This document shows, piece after piece, positions 49,986 through 59,115 of a stretch of 64,000 nucleotides of DNA. Positions within the stretch are counted from its first letter, which is position 1; each line of letters begins with the position of its first letter. A program made the position numbers and the translations under genes. The notes under the pieces were generated by a model. The model had not been told where the DNA came from and ran no database searches. It was given only the letters and a program-made list of their open reading frames with translations. This DNA comes from Lepidostoma basale (lineage: Eukaryota; Arthropoda; Insecta; Trichoptera; Lepidostomatidae), in assembly GCA_022606425.2 (NCBI GenBank), contig JAHDVF020000126.1, forward strand, positions 47,501 to 111,500. The letters run 5' to 3'.

Positions 49986-50491
49986 TCCAAACTGACACCA
50001 AAATCGCGTTATTAAAAAACGAGTGCGAACTGTTTTGACATTATTATTCTAAACCAAAACACTATAATATAATAGAATATAAGACGATACGGGATAACAA
50101 ATTGTTTGACAAACAACGAAACGTGAATTATGACATCAGTGAGCCATCCCTGCAAGAGGGTTGTAAAAATGTTACATGGATGTTACATCCCCTATTCGCA
50201 GAGGAGGGAATGATAAAACTATAAATATTGCCAAAACACATAGGAAAATTGTGCGTTCGGGTGTTTCAATATATGTGAGATACATAAAGAAGCCTTTAAA
50301 GGATCTTTGTATTGGAATAACATCTCAAGGGGGTAGTTTAAGTACACCGAAACACGCGACAAGTCGTATTTCATAAGATGTAAGATGCTGTAAAATGGGA
50401 TGGCAAAAATAGGAGTAAAATATAATCGAATTTATACGGCATGTCATTCGAATAGTTAATATGTTATAAAGAAAACAAAATATAGGACTGG
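49986..50491. other. Unassigned stretch
   Basis: A 66-codon frame (50176-50376) has no known domain. Nothing recognised. Confidence 0.35.
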
Positions 50492-50940
50492 ACTGGTTAC
50501 AACCCTTATGTATTTAAGCGAAGCATGGAACTGGCAAACTAGAATACTTGAATTTATTCTACACCAAAAGGCTGGAGGCATTTGAGATGTGGACCTACCG
50601 ACGAATTGTTCATGTTTCGTGGAGGGACCACGTTACAAATGAAGAGGTTCTCAGCAGAGTTGAAGAGAATAGGCACATGTTGAACACCACAGCGGAGAGG
50701 CGCGCGAGATGGATTGGTCATGTGTTGCGACACGAATGTTTTCTGCATAATGTATTGGAGGGAATGGTCGAGAGATCGATTGTCAAACGACGACCTCGCC
50801 AGGAGTACCTAGACCAGATTTTCCGAGATATGGGCTGCACCTCTTATGCGGAGTTGAAGAGAGTTGCCGAGGAACGAACGGAGTGGAGGAGGAGTTGCGT
50901 CGCCTTTCTGCAGACCAATCATTAGATTGAGACCGGAGAA
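50492..50940 (+). mobile_element. R4 RTE-like C-terminal region preceded by an R1 scrap
   Basis: 50492-50538 encodes TTLMYLSEAWNWQ (R1). From about 50560 the R4 frame runs KRLEAFEMWTYRRIVHVSWR, DHVTNEEVLSRVEENRHMLN, ERRARWIGHVLRHECF, RRPRQEYLDQIFRDMGCTSY and ends at TAG 50923. The LINE scraps of two families are fused. Confidence 0.85.
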
Positions 50941-50944
50941 GAAG

Positions 50945-51062
50945 ATTTTACACCAGACCCAAGACAGTGTGTCAATCACACTGCCATCATCAGGAATCGA
51001 ACCCGGTAACTTCGGTGTGGCACTCATAGCACTTGCCACTCAGACACGAAGGTCGTCGAGGA
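50945..51062 (-). mobile_element. SINE-1 head fragment
   Basis: Minus: ACGACCTTCGTGTCTGAGTG with decayed A box, B box GGTTCGATTCC (about 51007-50997), ACTGTCTTGGGTCTGGTGTA. 3' half missing. Confidence 0.75.
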
Positions 51063-51484
51063 ATCATTAAAACTAATTTGTACATTAAGAAGAATATTTA
51101 ACTTTGGTTAAAATATAAAAATGTAAGACCACTAATAAATAAAAAATGTTAGGTCAATAATCGTCAATACAAATGGCATTTAATAGATCTAGAAATTCTA
51201 AGCACTTTTCCGAATAGCGGGCGAACAATCCCTCCTGTGTTTACACCTCCAATTGTATCCAGGTCGATGGAAACTCCTTATATATTATTTGCCATTAAGA
51301 GTGGGTATTTTAGAATAAGGGTCAAAGGGTTGGGGCTACTTGGTCTCGGTGGGACCTGCACGTTTTAAAAACCCGCACTGATTATCTCTTGTTGCCTGAG
51401 CTCCGGGCAGGGTTATGCTAATAAGCAGTACCCATCGATACCCCGTAAACGAAACTTTATACCAAAAGTTAATTGTTTTTAGAT
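51063..51484. other. Unassigned stretch
   Basis: 51220-51440 is GC-richer and unique. Nothing recognised. Confidence 0.4.
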
Positions 51485-51830
51485 AAACTTAAGGCGTTAA
51501 CACTGTGGAATTCCATAATGACGATTTTTTTTAAATTAAAACACTGTTTTTTCAACTTATGAGTTTATTTTTCTCGACATGTTTCGTTGTTGTGTCCCTG
51601 GTACTTCCCTAATTTAACTAACACATTTTATATAAATATGTTTCTAGGTTTTCGCCCTCACCTTTCTTCGAAACATGTGGAAAAAACAGTGTTTTAATTT
51701 GTAAAAATTTGTAAATTGTTTTTATTGTATAAACTGAAGGCGTTAACACTGTGGAATTCCATAATGACGATTTTCTTATGAATTAAAACACTGTTTTTCC
51801 CACATTTTTTTTTTGTCTCTCGATATATGA
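51485..51830. mobile_element. HH-K elements in direct repeat
   Basis: CGTTAACACTGTGGAATTCC with ATAATGACGATTTT occurs at 51494 and 51740, about 246 bp apart in the same orientation. Between them a minus-strand half ribozyme (CGAAACATGTC, GAGAAAAATAAACTC) and a plus half (TTCGAAACATGTGG). Confidence 0.65.
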
Positions 51831-51985
51831 GGCGTGTTTATTTTATGTTAGTACCTTTTTGATATTTAAAAAAAAAACAAGTATTTACTTTTCCACATAA
51901 TTATCCACAAATATTAAGACACTTGTCATATCGAACTTCAAGCTTTTTTATTCCGTTGTGATAGAAGTTTGCATTATAACAGCAT
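51826..51985 (-). mobile_element. mariner transposon 3' part, transposase C-terminal pseudogene
   Basis: The minus strand encodes ANFYHNGIKKLEVRYDKCLN, ICG, a stop where DNYVE would follow, as in the ending of mariner transposases (..L..RY.KC....GDYVE). A terminal end GGTACTAACATAAAATAAAC faces the outside. The rest of the element is absent. Confidence 0.8.
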
Positions 51986-52403
51986 TATAATGCTCCAAGA
52001 TAGATAGATAAGATAATTTATACCGGCTATCAGTATCAAATACTCAAATCGATATATTGGTATCGATGCTGTCCCATCCCTACCATTAGAGGCCTTCCCT
52101 GCTTTGGCGAAACGGGTTAAATTTTAACAACTCGAGTTTTTATGCTCCTAATAGGGATTTTTATGTTTGGTATACGGGTTCAAATTAAACACCCGTCTGT
52201 TATATGAAAAGTCATTAGCCCTGTTTCGAGACATACACATGAACGAATACGTATACAAGAATAAACATATCCGCATGTCAGAGCGAAATAGATGTTATAG
52301 GGTATCTAAAACAGATGATTTTTTTTTGTTTATTTTTTACATGAAACATTCTTCAAAAGGCGAAAAAGGGTGCATTTGTTTTTATAATAAAATATTTATT
52401 AAT
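51986..52403. other. Unassigned stretch
   Basis: Nothing recognised. Confidence 0.4.
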
Positions 52404-52464
52404 TAACACTTAATTAAACACTTTTTGTACTTTGTATACAACCACTTTATTTGTGAGGATGATG

Positions 52465-52501
52465 GCCTACCGGTTTCGCTCTATGCGAGCTTCTTCAGGG
52501 C
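52465..52501 (-). ncRNA. Hammerhead ribozyme, HH-I, intact core
   Basis: GCC/GGC stem I with distal TGTG/CACA, CTGAAGA, stem II GCTC GCATA GAGC perfect, GAAA, stem III ACCGGT, triplet GTA. Confidence 0.85.
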
Positions 52502-52803
52502 TTTACACATACGGTATGTGTAACAGTATCATACAGTCAGTGGGGGTACTCCCATAGAAGCCCAGAAGCCCGACTTGCGTAAGAAATTTTGAATCAAAAC
52601 CCCCAAATCTAAGAAATCGTGCCCCCGCATAAACCAACAACCCACCAATTAACCACCCAACAATGTTCCCATCAGACATAAGAGGAATAGTCAGAAGAGC
52701 TTAACCTCTGTAAGCCAGAAGAGGTTTTGATTTAAAATTTCTTACGCAAGCCTGGCTTCTGGGCTTCTATGGGAGTACCACCACTGCATACAGTATGTGT
52801 AAA

Positions 52804-52840
52804 GCCCTGAAGAAGCTCGCATAGAGCGAAACCGGTAGGC
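52804..52840 (+). ncRNA. Hammerhead ribozyme, HH-I, intact core
   Basis: GCC (52804-52806) with GGC (52838-52840), CTGAAGA (52807-52813), stem II 52815-52818 with 52824-52827, GAAA (52828-52831), ACCGGT (52831-52836), predicted cleavage after A52837. Distal stem I TGTG/CACA. Confidence 0.85.
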
Positions 52841-53089
52841 CCCCATCTTCACAAATAAAGTGGTTGTATACCAAGTACAAAAAGTCTTTAATTAAGTGTT
52901 ATATATGTCCAACCACCAAGCAATGATTTCTTATCAAAGTTTATTAATTAATTGTTTACAAACTATAAAACTTGATTTGTATGAATCAAAACACTTTTTT
53001 TCACTTGTATGAGTTTGTTTATCTAGATACAATTGTATATGTTATAAACACAGTTATCCTTCACCATCGGTTAAACAAAGATAACTATC

Positions 53090-53180
53090 TTACTAACTAA
53101 CCATCACACCGTCTCCCGAAGGGGTAGACAGAAAGAATGGACTGCAACACTTTAATCGATGCAGCACTCCATCCTTCTCT
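53090..53180 (-). mobile_element. R1 3'-end variant
   Basis: TTACTAACTAACCATCACAC, CGAAGGGGTAGACAG, CACTTTAATCGATGCAGCAC. Shares its unusual extension with 26362-26462. Confidence 0.75.
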
Positions 53181-53244
53181 TGAACAAACATAACATGTGT
53201 ATAATTAAAACTATTGTTCGTGAAGGATTATATTTTTGGGACAT

Positions 53245-53290
53245 TACGCATGTTTCGGGTGGTTATTACTTATTACCCTTCTTCATTGTA
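53245..53290 (-). ncRNA. Degenerate hammerhead-like motif, HH-L
   Basis: ATGAAGA (53286-53280), GGGT/ACCC stem II, GAAA, ACATGCG. First box base changed and cleavage side altered. Confidence 0.4.
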
Positions 53291-53470
53291 CACATTTTAT
53301 AAATAAAACGGTATATTATCGTTCAATAAAAAGAGTGAATTTAAATGCAGAGGTTTTAGATTCCTAAACGGTACAGATTTAGAGATATCTAATTCAATAC
53401 CAAATACGTTGTAATGAAAATGACAAAATTAAAAAATTAAAATAAATTATGTATATTTAACATTTTTTAT

Positions 53471-53530
53471 TGTCTAGATCTTCTGGATGATCAGAAGATG
53501 GCAGCGAGTTTCCGAAACCGGTCGTAGACA
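53471..53530 (+). ncRNA. Degenerate hammerhead-like motif, HH-M
   Basis: Distal stem I TGTCTA/TAGACA, box CAGAAGA (53492-53498), weak stem II, GAAA, stem III ACCGGT, GTC. Confidence 0.45.
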
Positions 53531-53649
53531 CAAACATGAGTGGATTTTAACAAATATACATTTTAAAGAAACGTTATACATAAGTTTTTATGAAATTATT
53601 CATCATCAGACTATAATTCTTAAACAAAATGTAAATCAAATCAGATAAA

Positions 53650-53999
53650 AAACAATCAATTAAATTTAAATTCTATTCCCATGTTCGAAATGTACCCGTT
53701 AACTTATACCCCTTCCACCTTTATAATTAACTCCACCCTTTTAGTATATAAGTGATTACTCTGTTTTATTGTATTGTTCCACAAACCACATAACTCGTCA
53801 ATGGGAATGAGTAACAGACTTCCGAGTCTCACTCCAACAAATCACAGATCCAAGTCCAAGTATTGTATTGTTAAAATTTGTACATCGACAAAGTTGGATC
53901 ACAACCAAAATATGTCTTTGAAAAGTGTTGTAAAAATACGGAGTGTATTTATATCTATTTAAATGTGAATCCACAACACAAAGTGAAGGCGAATATAGA
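53650..53999. repeat. Y repeat (minus) and W repeat piece
   Basis: 53650-53765 is the reverse complement of 16880-17010. 53770-53870 matches 13450-13530 in reverse. 53955-53999 repeats AATCCACAACACAAAGTGAA. Confidence 0.55.
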
Positions 54000-54410
54000 A
54001 CAAATCAGATTCCCGAGTCACTTACTGCTCAGATCTACTCATAAAATATTCGAAATACCATTAGCGGTAATAACCTATTTTTACGTTTAGTAAAAAGCCA
54101 CACTTCGGTTAAATTAGTCGATTAACCGAGGAAATCCGATATTCGAATAACGAAGGGATGGCACACTTCCACAATACGATCCCCCGATATGCGGCCACCT
54201 GTAATTACGTTAACGGCGATGTGTGGTGTTTTAATTCTCCGTTCGCGTGCCCGAGAAGCCTGACTAATTGGTCGACCGGCTGAACAAAGAATCCCGGAGG
54301 AAAAAACGGTTCCCAAAAAGTAGTCTTTTTGGGAACCAGGAGGAACCGGAAAAAAAATCATAATGAAACAATGAACGACAAAAAGCGTCATCTGCTAGCT
54401 CATTTAGGAA
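54000..54410. other. Unassigned stretch with a perfect hairpin
   Basis: 54308-54320 (GGTTCCCAAAAAG) pairs perfectly with 54325-54337 around TAGT. 54130-54300 is GC-richer and unique. Confidence 0.5.
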
Positions 54411-54730
54411 ATAATAATTAAATAAAACAATGTTTTTTTATTAAAAAACTGACTAGTTGTCTTTATTTTGACAGCGACCGATTTCGCTACGCTCGCTGTC
54501 AAAATAAAGACAACAAGTGGAAGAAGCTAATATAAAACATCGTTTTATTAAATTATTACAATATTTAAAATGAACTACCATCCACAGATTTCAGTAAAAT
54601 CATTAGATTATCTTAAAATTAATTATTAATTAAAACAACGTGATTTTATTAACTGCTTCCAGTTATTGTCTTTTTCGGTCACTTATTTCAACAGTGACCG
54701 GTTTCGCTAGGCTGGTGGTGACACTATTTA
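54411..54730. mobile_element. HH-G element remnants
   Basis: A perfect 22-bp inverted repeat (54456-54477 with 54493-54514) has the HH-G outer sequence TCTTTATTTTGACAGCG around a 15-base loop with the half motif CGATTTCGC. A second decayed half (AGTGACCGGTTTCGCTAGGC) is at about 54686. Confidence 0.6.
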
Positions 54731-54822
54731 AAACTTACTCTTTTATATACATAAAGATCAGGGGTAGTAGAATAAAAAAAGTAATATTAAAATAAGTATG
54801 TTAAATTTACTCAATTTCTTCT

Positions 54823-55205
54823 TCTTCTTCTTCCTCAGCCTATTTCTGTCCACTCCTGGACAAAGGCCTCCTCCATTCGCTTCCATGTCACTCTGTCTTG
54901 TGCAGACTGCATCCAGGTTATTCCGACATGTCTGTTCAGATCATCCTTCCACTTGGACTAAGTTGGGTAGTTTTTGGAAAAAGCCATATTAGGAATACGC
55001 CTAAGAGACAGAGTCAGAAACGATACGGTGAGAGAAAAACAAAGGTCACTGACATCATCCGCCGGGTGGCGACTCTAAAATGGCAATTGGCAGGTCACGA
55101 AGCCAGAAGCTCAGAAGAAAAATGGACAAGAAGACTGCTGACTTGGAGACCGTGGACGGCAAAGAGAAGTGCAGGGCGACCGCAACTACGGTGGAAGGAC
55201 TCAAT
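54823..55205. mobile_element. R3 copy with 5' inversion (twin-priming form)
   Basis: 54823-54951 is R3 3' end on the minus strand (GAAGAAGAAG tail, EEAFVQEWTEIG reversed, up to WKDDLNR). 54951-55200 is the upstream part on the plus strand (LSWVVFGK, a deletion, RLRDRVRNDTVRE, LKWQLAGHEARSS, TWRPWTAKRSAGRP, LRWKD). The two halves meet at the same codon region (GTGGAAGGA in both). Confidence 0.85.
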
Positions 55206-55334
55206 TTAAATATTGATATTAATATCATGGTAAATTTTGTTTTGAATGTAATGGAATTTAAAGAAATTACAGCTGACATTTCAATAATTGTTTTAAAAAA
55301 ATGATATATTTACTTTTAACACTACGACTGGAAC

Positions 55335-55560
55335 AATAACTAACCATCACGCCGTCTATACGGAGAGGTAGGCAAAAATAATAGACCGCCACATTGTTCT
55401 GTCCTGACATACTTTTCTCGGTTCCTCTACATCTATACATCGTGTCATGCACGTAGGTAGATTTCTCCGACTCCTTACGTGACGTACATTTAATATTTGA
55501 CTAATTTGATCGTGCCGCATTTTCCTCGGCCTTCCTCTTTTTCTAGCTCCGTTTGTGTCT
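55335..55560 (-). mobile_element. R1 3' fragment
   Basis: Antisense TAACTAACCATCACGCCGTC, ACATCGTGTCATGCACGTAG, TTTGATCGTGCCGCATTTTC. Diverged. Confidence 0.8.
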
Positions 55561-55964
55561 TTGTTTTTTTTTTAGTTAATTATCTCTTTAATATAGATTA
55601 AATAAAATGTAATACATAAAATAGTGCATCTATTTTGAAGCATATGATTATGTTATTCATTCATAAGTAGACTCTTTGTTCGATAGGACAAAAACAGATT
55701 CACATTAACGTGATTAAAAATAATTCTAAATTAATTCAAGTGGATATAGTAGGGCCGTGAGTGATGATCTAAACTCAATTATTTGATTAAAAAGATACTA
55801 ATAATATCTTTAAACACACAATAAAGAAGGTTGGTTTTCTATAAATTGTTATATATTGAAACTTTGTCAAGAAGCCAATACTTTTAAAAATTGAATACAC
55901 ACTTTTTTCAAACACTTTGTATAAAAACCACTTTATTTTGAGTAAGGAGCGAGGTTGCAGACTG
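55561..55964. other. Unassigned AT-rich stretch
   Basis: CACTTTGTATAAAAACCACT at about 55913 resembles the HH-I outer end. Otherwise nothing. Confidence 0.4.
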
Positions 55965-56190
55965 TCATGATTTCTTCTTTTCAAGAACGTTGGATTTATT
56001 AACATTCATCATCAGATCATTTCGCATGCATACCTTATACATACTATTCACCAGGACTTGTAGTTCATGCTCGTTGTCTGCAAGTAGGACAGCGTCATCC
56101 GCATACAAGAGACAGCTTACTGACACTCCGCTCATTTTGGCACCTACATCCAACCCTTTCAGCTCTTTCATACACTTATCGTATTAACGA
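55965..56190 (-). mobile_element. Reverse transcriptase palm fragment with YADD, probably R1
   Basis: The minus frame reads MKELKGLDVGAKMSGVSVSC, LLYADDAVLLADNEHELQVL, VNSMYKVCMRNDLMMNVNKS, NVLEKK. LLYADDAVL is the RT catalytic box. It is the only window fragment with an intact YADD in this LINE type and lies next to the R1 tail copy at 56212. Confidence 0.82.
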
Positions 56191-56211
56191 ATGATTATTA
56201 AATAAATAAGG

Positions 56212-56482
56212 ATAAAATAATGAAAGGATCATTAAGATGGTTTGGACATATGGAAAGAATGAATAAAGAAAGAATGGTAAAAAGATTATATGTTAACGAT
56301 GTAAATGGAACCAAAAATAGAGGAAGACCGAGGAAAACGTGGCACGATCAAATAAATCGACGCGCGTGCATGACACGATGTATGAATGTTGAGTGAATAT
56401 GTCAGAAAAGAAAAGTGTGGCAGTCCATTATTTCTGCCTACCCCTTCAGAGAGACGGCGTGGTGGTTAGTTAGTTAGTTTTT
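56212..56482 (+). mobile_element. R1 3' fragment with microhomology deletion
   Basis: IMKGSLRWFGHMERMNKERM, RGRPRKTWHDQIN joins directly to RRACMTRCMNVE (about 45 bases lost between two AAATC). It ends GGTTAGTTAGTTAG. Confidence 0.85.
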
Positions 56483-57098
56483 TTTTAGTTATTTTATTAA
56501 ATAAGTGGTCTGAAAAGGTTTGACATGGTACGAATGTAATATTCTTACATTCCGTGCAACAAATTGAAGCATTTACTTGGAAAACTGCGATGCAAGTAGG
56601 GTATTTTTTATCCCTGAAATATTTACAAGCGGGTTATGCATATTTGAATTTTATTACCCGCTTTCTCATGCACCCCTGGCTGGGTACATCTACTAAGTGA
56701 TTTTTCAATATCGTGTTTCTCTGCATCTCATCTCTGCATTTATTTCAGTCGTTAAATGAGTTTTATGAATATCGTGATTTGCTTATCTTTCTCGTATTTT
56801 TAACCATATAAAACTAGCATAAAACACATTATTTCGATTCGAGAGAACCCGCAAAATGTTCAACTTCCTTAACACAATCTCAATTCAAAGTTCACAAACT
56901 TTAACCGCAAACATTATCAGTTGAAAATCGAAGTTCAAGATTCAGGTAATTCGATTTTTAAAAGTTAATTTACATCAACATGCTGGTATACAAATAATTT
57001 TAGTTCAAAAGAAAGACACAATATGGAACAAAAAAATACGGTTAATTTTTTCTCTTCCGTAATAAATATTATTTTAAAAATCAACAATATGAGAACAT
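56483..57098. other. Unassigned stretch
   Basis: Nothing recognised. Confidence 0.4.
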
Positions 57099-57389
57099 AC
57101 CATATATTGGTTGAATGGTTGAATGGTTAAAAAAGTATACGTTAACAATGTAAATGGAGTAAGGAGTCGAGGTAGACCGAGGAAAACATGGCATGACCAA
57201 ATTAATCAGATATTAAAAGTTGGTCATGTCAGAAGCCGGAAGAGTCGACGTGCGTGTATGACTCGATGTAGGAATGTGGAGGAAGCTAGAGAGGTGTGCC
57301 AGGATAGAGTAGTGTGGCGGTCCATTCTCTCTGCCTACCCCTGCAGGGAAACTGCGTGATGGTTTGTTGTTGTTGTTGAACCATATATT
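57099..57389 (+). mobile_element. R1 subfamily b 3' fragment with 10-bp TSD
   Basis: ACCATATATT at 57099-57108 and 57380-57389. The element encodes VKKVYVNNVNGVRSRGRPRK, TWHDQINQILKVGHVRSRKS, RRACMTRCRNVEEAREVCQD, WRSILSAYPCRETA, then GTTTGTTGTTGTTGTTG. Confidence 0.88.
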
Positions 57390-57511
57390 TTTTATAAAGA
57401 CAAAAAAAACACTTTTTTCTTGTGAGATTAACTGTGAACTAACTAACTAAAAATCGAGATATTTATTAATAATTAAACAGATTTTTTTAAACAAATAATG
57501 AATTTATAATA

Positions 57512-57781
57512 TTTTTACTTTGATTTTTAATGTATATGTTAACGATGTTAATGGAACCAGAAATAGAAGAAGACCGAGGAAAACGCGGCACGATCAAATA
57601 AATCAAATATTGAATGTCGGCCATGTGAAGAGTCAGAGAAATCGACGCGCGTGCATGACACGATGTATGAATGTTGAGGAAGCAAGAGAAATATGTCAGG
57701 AAAGAAAAGTGTGGCAGTCCATTCTTTCTGCCTACCCCTTCGGGGAGACGGCGTGATGGTTAGTTAGTTTTTTACTTTGAT
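57512..57781 (+). mobile_element. R1 subfamily a 3' fragment with 13-bp TSD
   Basis: TTTTTACTTTGAT at 57512-57524 and 57769-57781. The frame reads VYVNDVNGTRNRRRPRKTRH, RRACMTRCMNVEEAREICQE, WQSILSAYPFGETA, and the tail is GGTTAGTTAG. Confidence 0.9.
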
Positions 57782-58379
57782 AAATATTTAAAAATATTCA
57801 TATAATATAATATATTTGTATTATATGGTTTGCAGTATATACTAGTAGTATTAGAATGTCATGACCGGTTTCGTATTCAACGCAAATTCCAATTCAAATT
57901 CCAATGTATAATAAAAAAACAGACATCGATTCAAATTTAGCAATACTCAAATAGCGTATATTACATTCAAATTATACAAATAAAGGTTGAAATTATTTGG
58001 ATTTTAATATTTTAATAATAATAAAAAAAACGCATACACAGATTTTAATAACGATCGACCACAATATCAAATGCCGGCCCTACTACTCAAAACTGAGTAC
58101 GCTATTAGTCCACTTTATGAGCTGAGCTGACCACTAATATCGCGGGAACATCAAACAAATGAAGCGGCAGGAAACAAAACAATTGAAGGTACAGACCGAA
58201 ACCTCAACTATTGTATAAGACCCATTGTACTTTGTAGTGATGGGTAATCGGACTATTATTATAGTTTAGACAAGAAAACTTATAAAAGTATTTAAATCTA
58301 CTCAACCAAATCACAATACAAATGAATGAGAGACATCTGTTAATTTAAATCAAATTCAAAAAACAAAAACAAAACTCAG
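57782..58379. other. Unassigned stretch
   Basis: GCGTTGAATACGAAACCGGT (minus, about 57895-57870) resembles a hammerhead 3' half without its first box. Otherwise nothing. Confidence 0.4.
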
Positions 58380-58520
58380 GACGTCCCTAACATCGATGGA
58401 GAGACGATATTGGTACGACATGTATGCGTGCTGCTCCAGGATCGACAGACATGAAAGCAGATAGAGAAAGCCTACGTCCAGGAGTGGACGGCTCCAGGCT
58501 AATGATGATGATGGTGACTT
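58380..58520 (+). mobile_element. RTE-like C-terminal fragment
   Basis: HRWRDDIGTTCMRAAPGSTD, then shifted KAYVQEWTAPG, stop and an ATGATGATGATGG tail. Close in form to R2. Confidence 0.65.
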
Positions 58521-58639
58521 AAATACTCGAAACGAAACGAAAAATACTCTGTAATTAACTAAAGCGCTTGACTTGGATTTTGAAATAAAGTGAATTTAAG
58601 TTGCTCGTGCCGTATTAAATAAAATAAGAACCATCTCAT

Positions 58640-59115
58640 GCAACGATAATCTTAACCCGAAACTCCGACAATGAATGGGTAAATGTTATACGAGTATATG
58701 GTCTGTTCTACTTTATGGCTGTAGAATAAACTTGGACTCTAAAAGTGAATATAATGAACCAGTTGGGGGCGTTTTAGATGTGGATATACTTCAAAATGCT
58801 CCGTATATCGTGGACCAAAAGGTCAGTAATGCAGACGTACTACATAGAGCCGAAGCCAATAGATGGCTATTGTCCAGAATGAAAATAAGAAAAATGTCAT
58901 ATTTGGGTCATGTGCTAAGGGGAGAAAAATACCATATCTTTCGGCTGATAATCATGGGTAATATAGAGGAACGACAGTTAGTTGGCAGAAGGTAGTGTTA
59001 GATCGGAAAAGAATTAGGAAACTTGAGAACCTGTTTTAAGAAGCGCATGACAGAGATGCTTTCGATGCAGTGATCGCCTATATTAGAGGGACCTGACACG
59101 CACCAGAATAATAAA
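58640..59115 (+). mobile_element. R5 RTE-like fragment
   Basis: SVLLYGC, frameshifted MWIY.KMLRISW, KVSNADVLHRAEANRWLLSR, MKIRKMSYLGHVLRGEKY, FRLIIMGNIEERQLVGRR, then frame loss and RDAFDAVIAYIRGT near 59070. Tail AATAATAAAAAAAA. Confidence 0.82.

Larger units (their letters stand above)
52404..52901. mobile_element. HH-I long inverted-repeat element with two intact ribozymes
   Basis: Arms of roughly 175-195 bp: TAACACTTAATTAAACAC, TTTTTGTACTTTGTATACAA and CCACTTTATTTGTGAGG up to AAATTTTGAATCAAAAC, mirrored by GTTTTGATTTAAAATTTC to TTAATTAAGTGTTA. The loop (52605-52725) holds a W repeat. The arms are highly similar, so insertion was fairly recent. Confidence 0.82.

Noticed and set aside
50176..50376. 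Possible GIY-YIG or Penelope-like protein
   Set aside because: The frame shows no GIY, YIG or RT motif; no Penelope ORF was found anywhere in the window.
54308..54337. Rho-independent terminator
   Set aside because: A hairpin and T run alone mean nothing in a eukaryotic setting, and no operon precedes it.
57870..57895. Another hammerhead (GAAACCGGTC, minus strand)
   Set aside because: The GAAAC-palindrome half is present but no CUGANGA-like box with a pairing stem II could be placed upstream.
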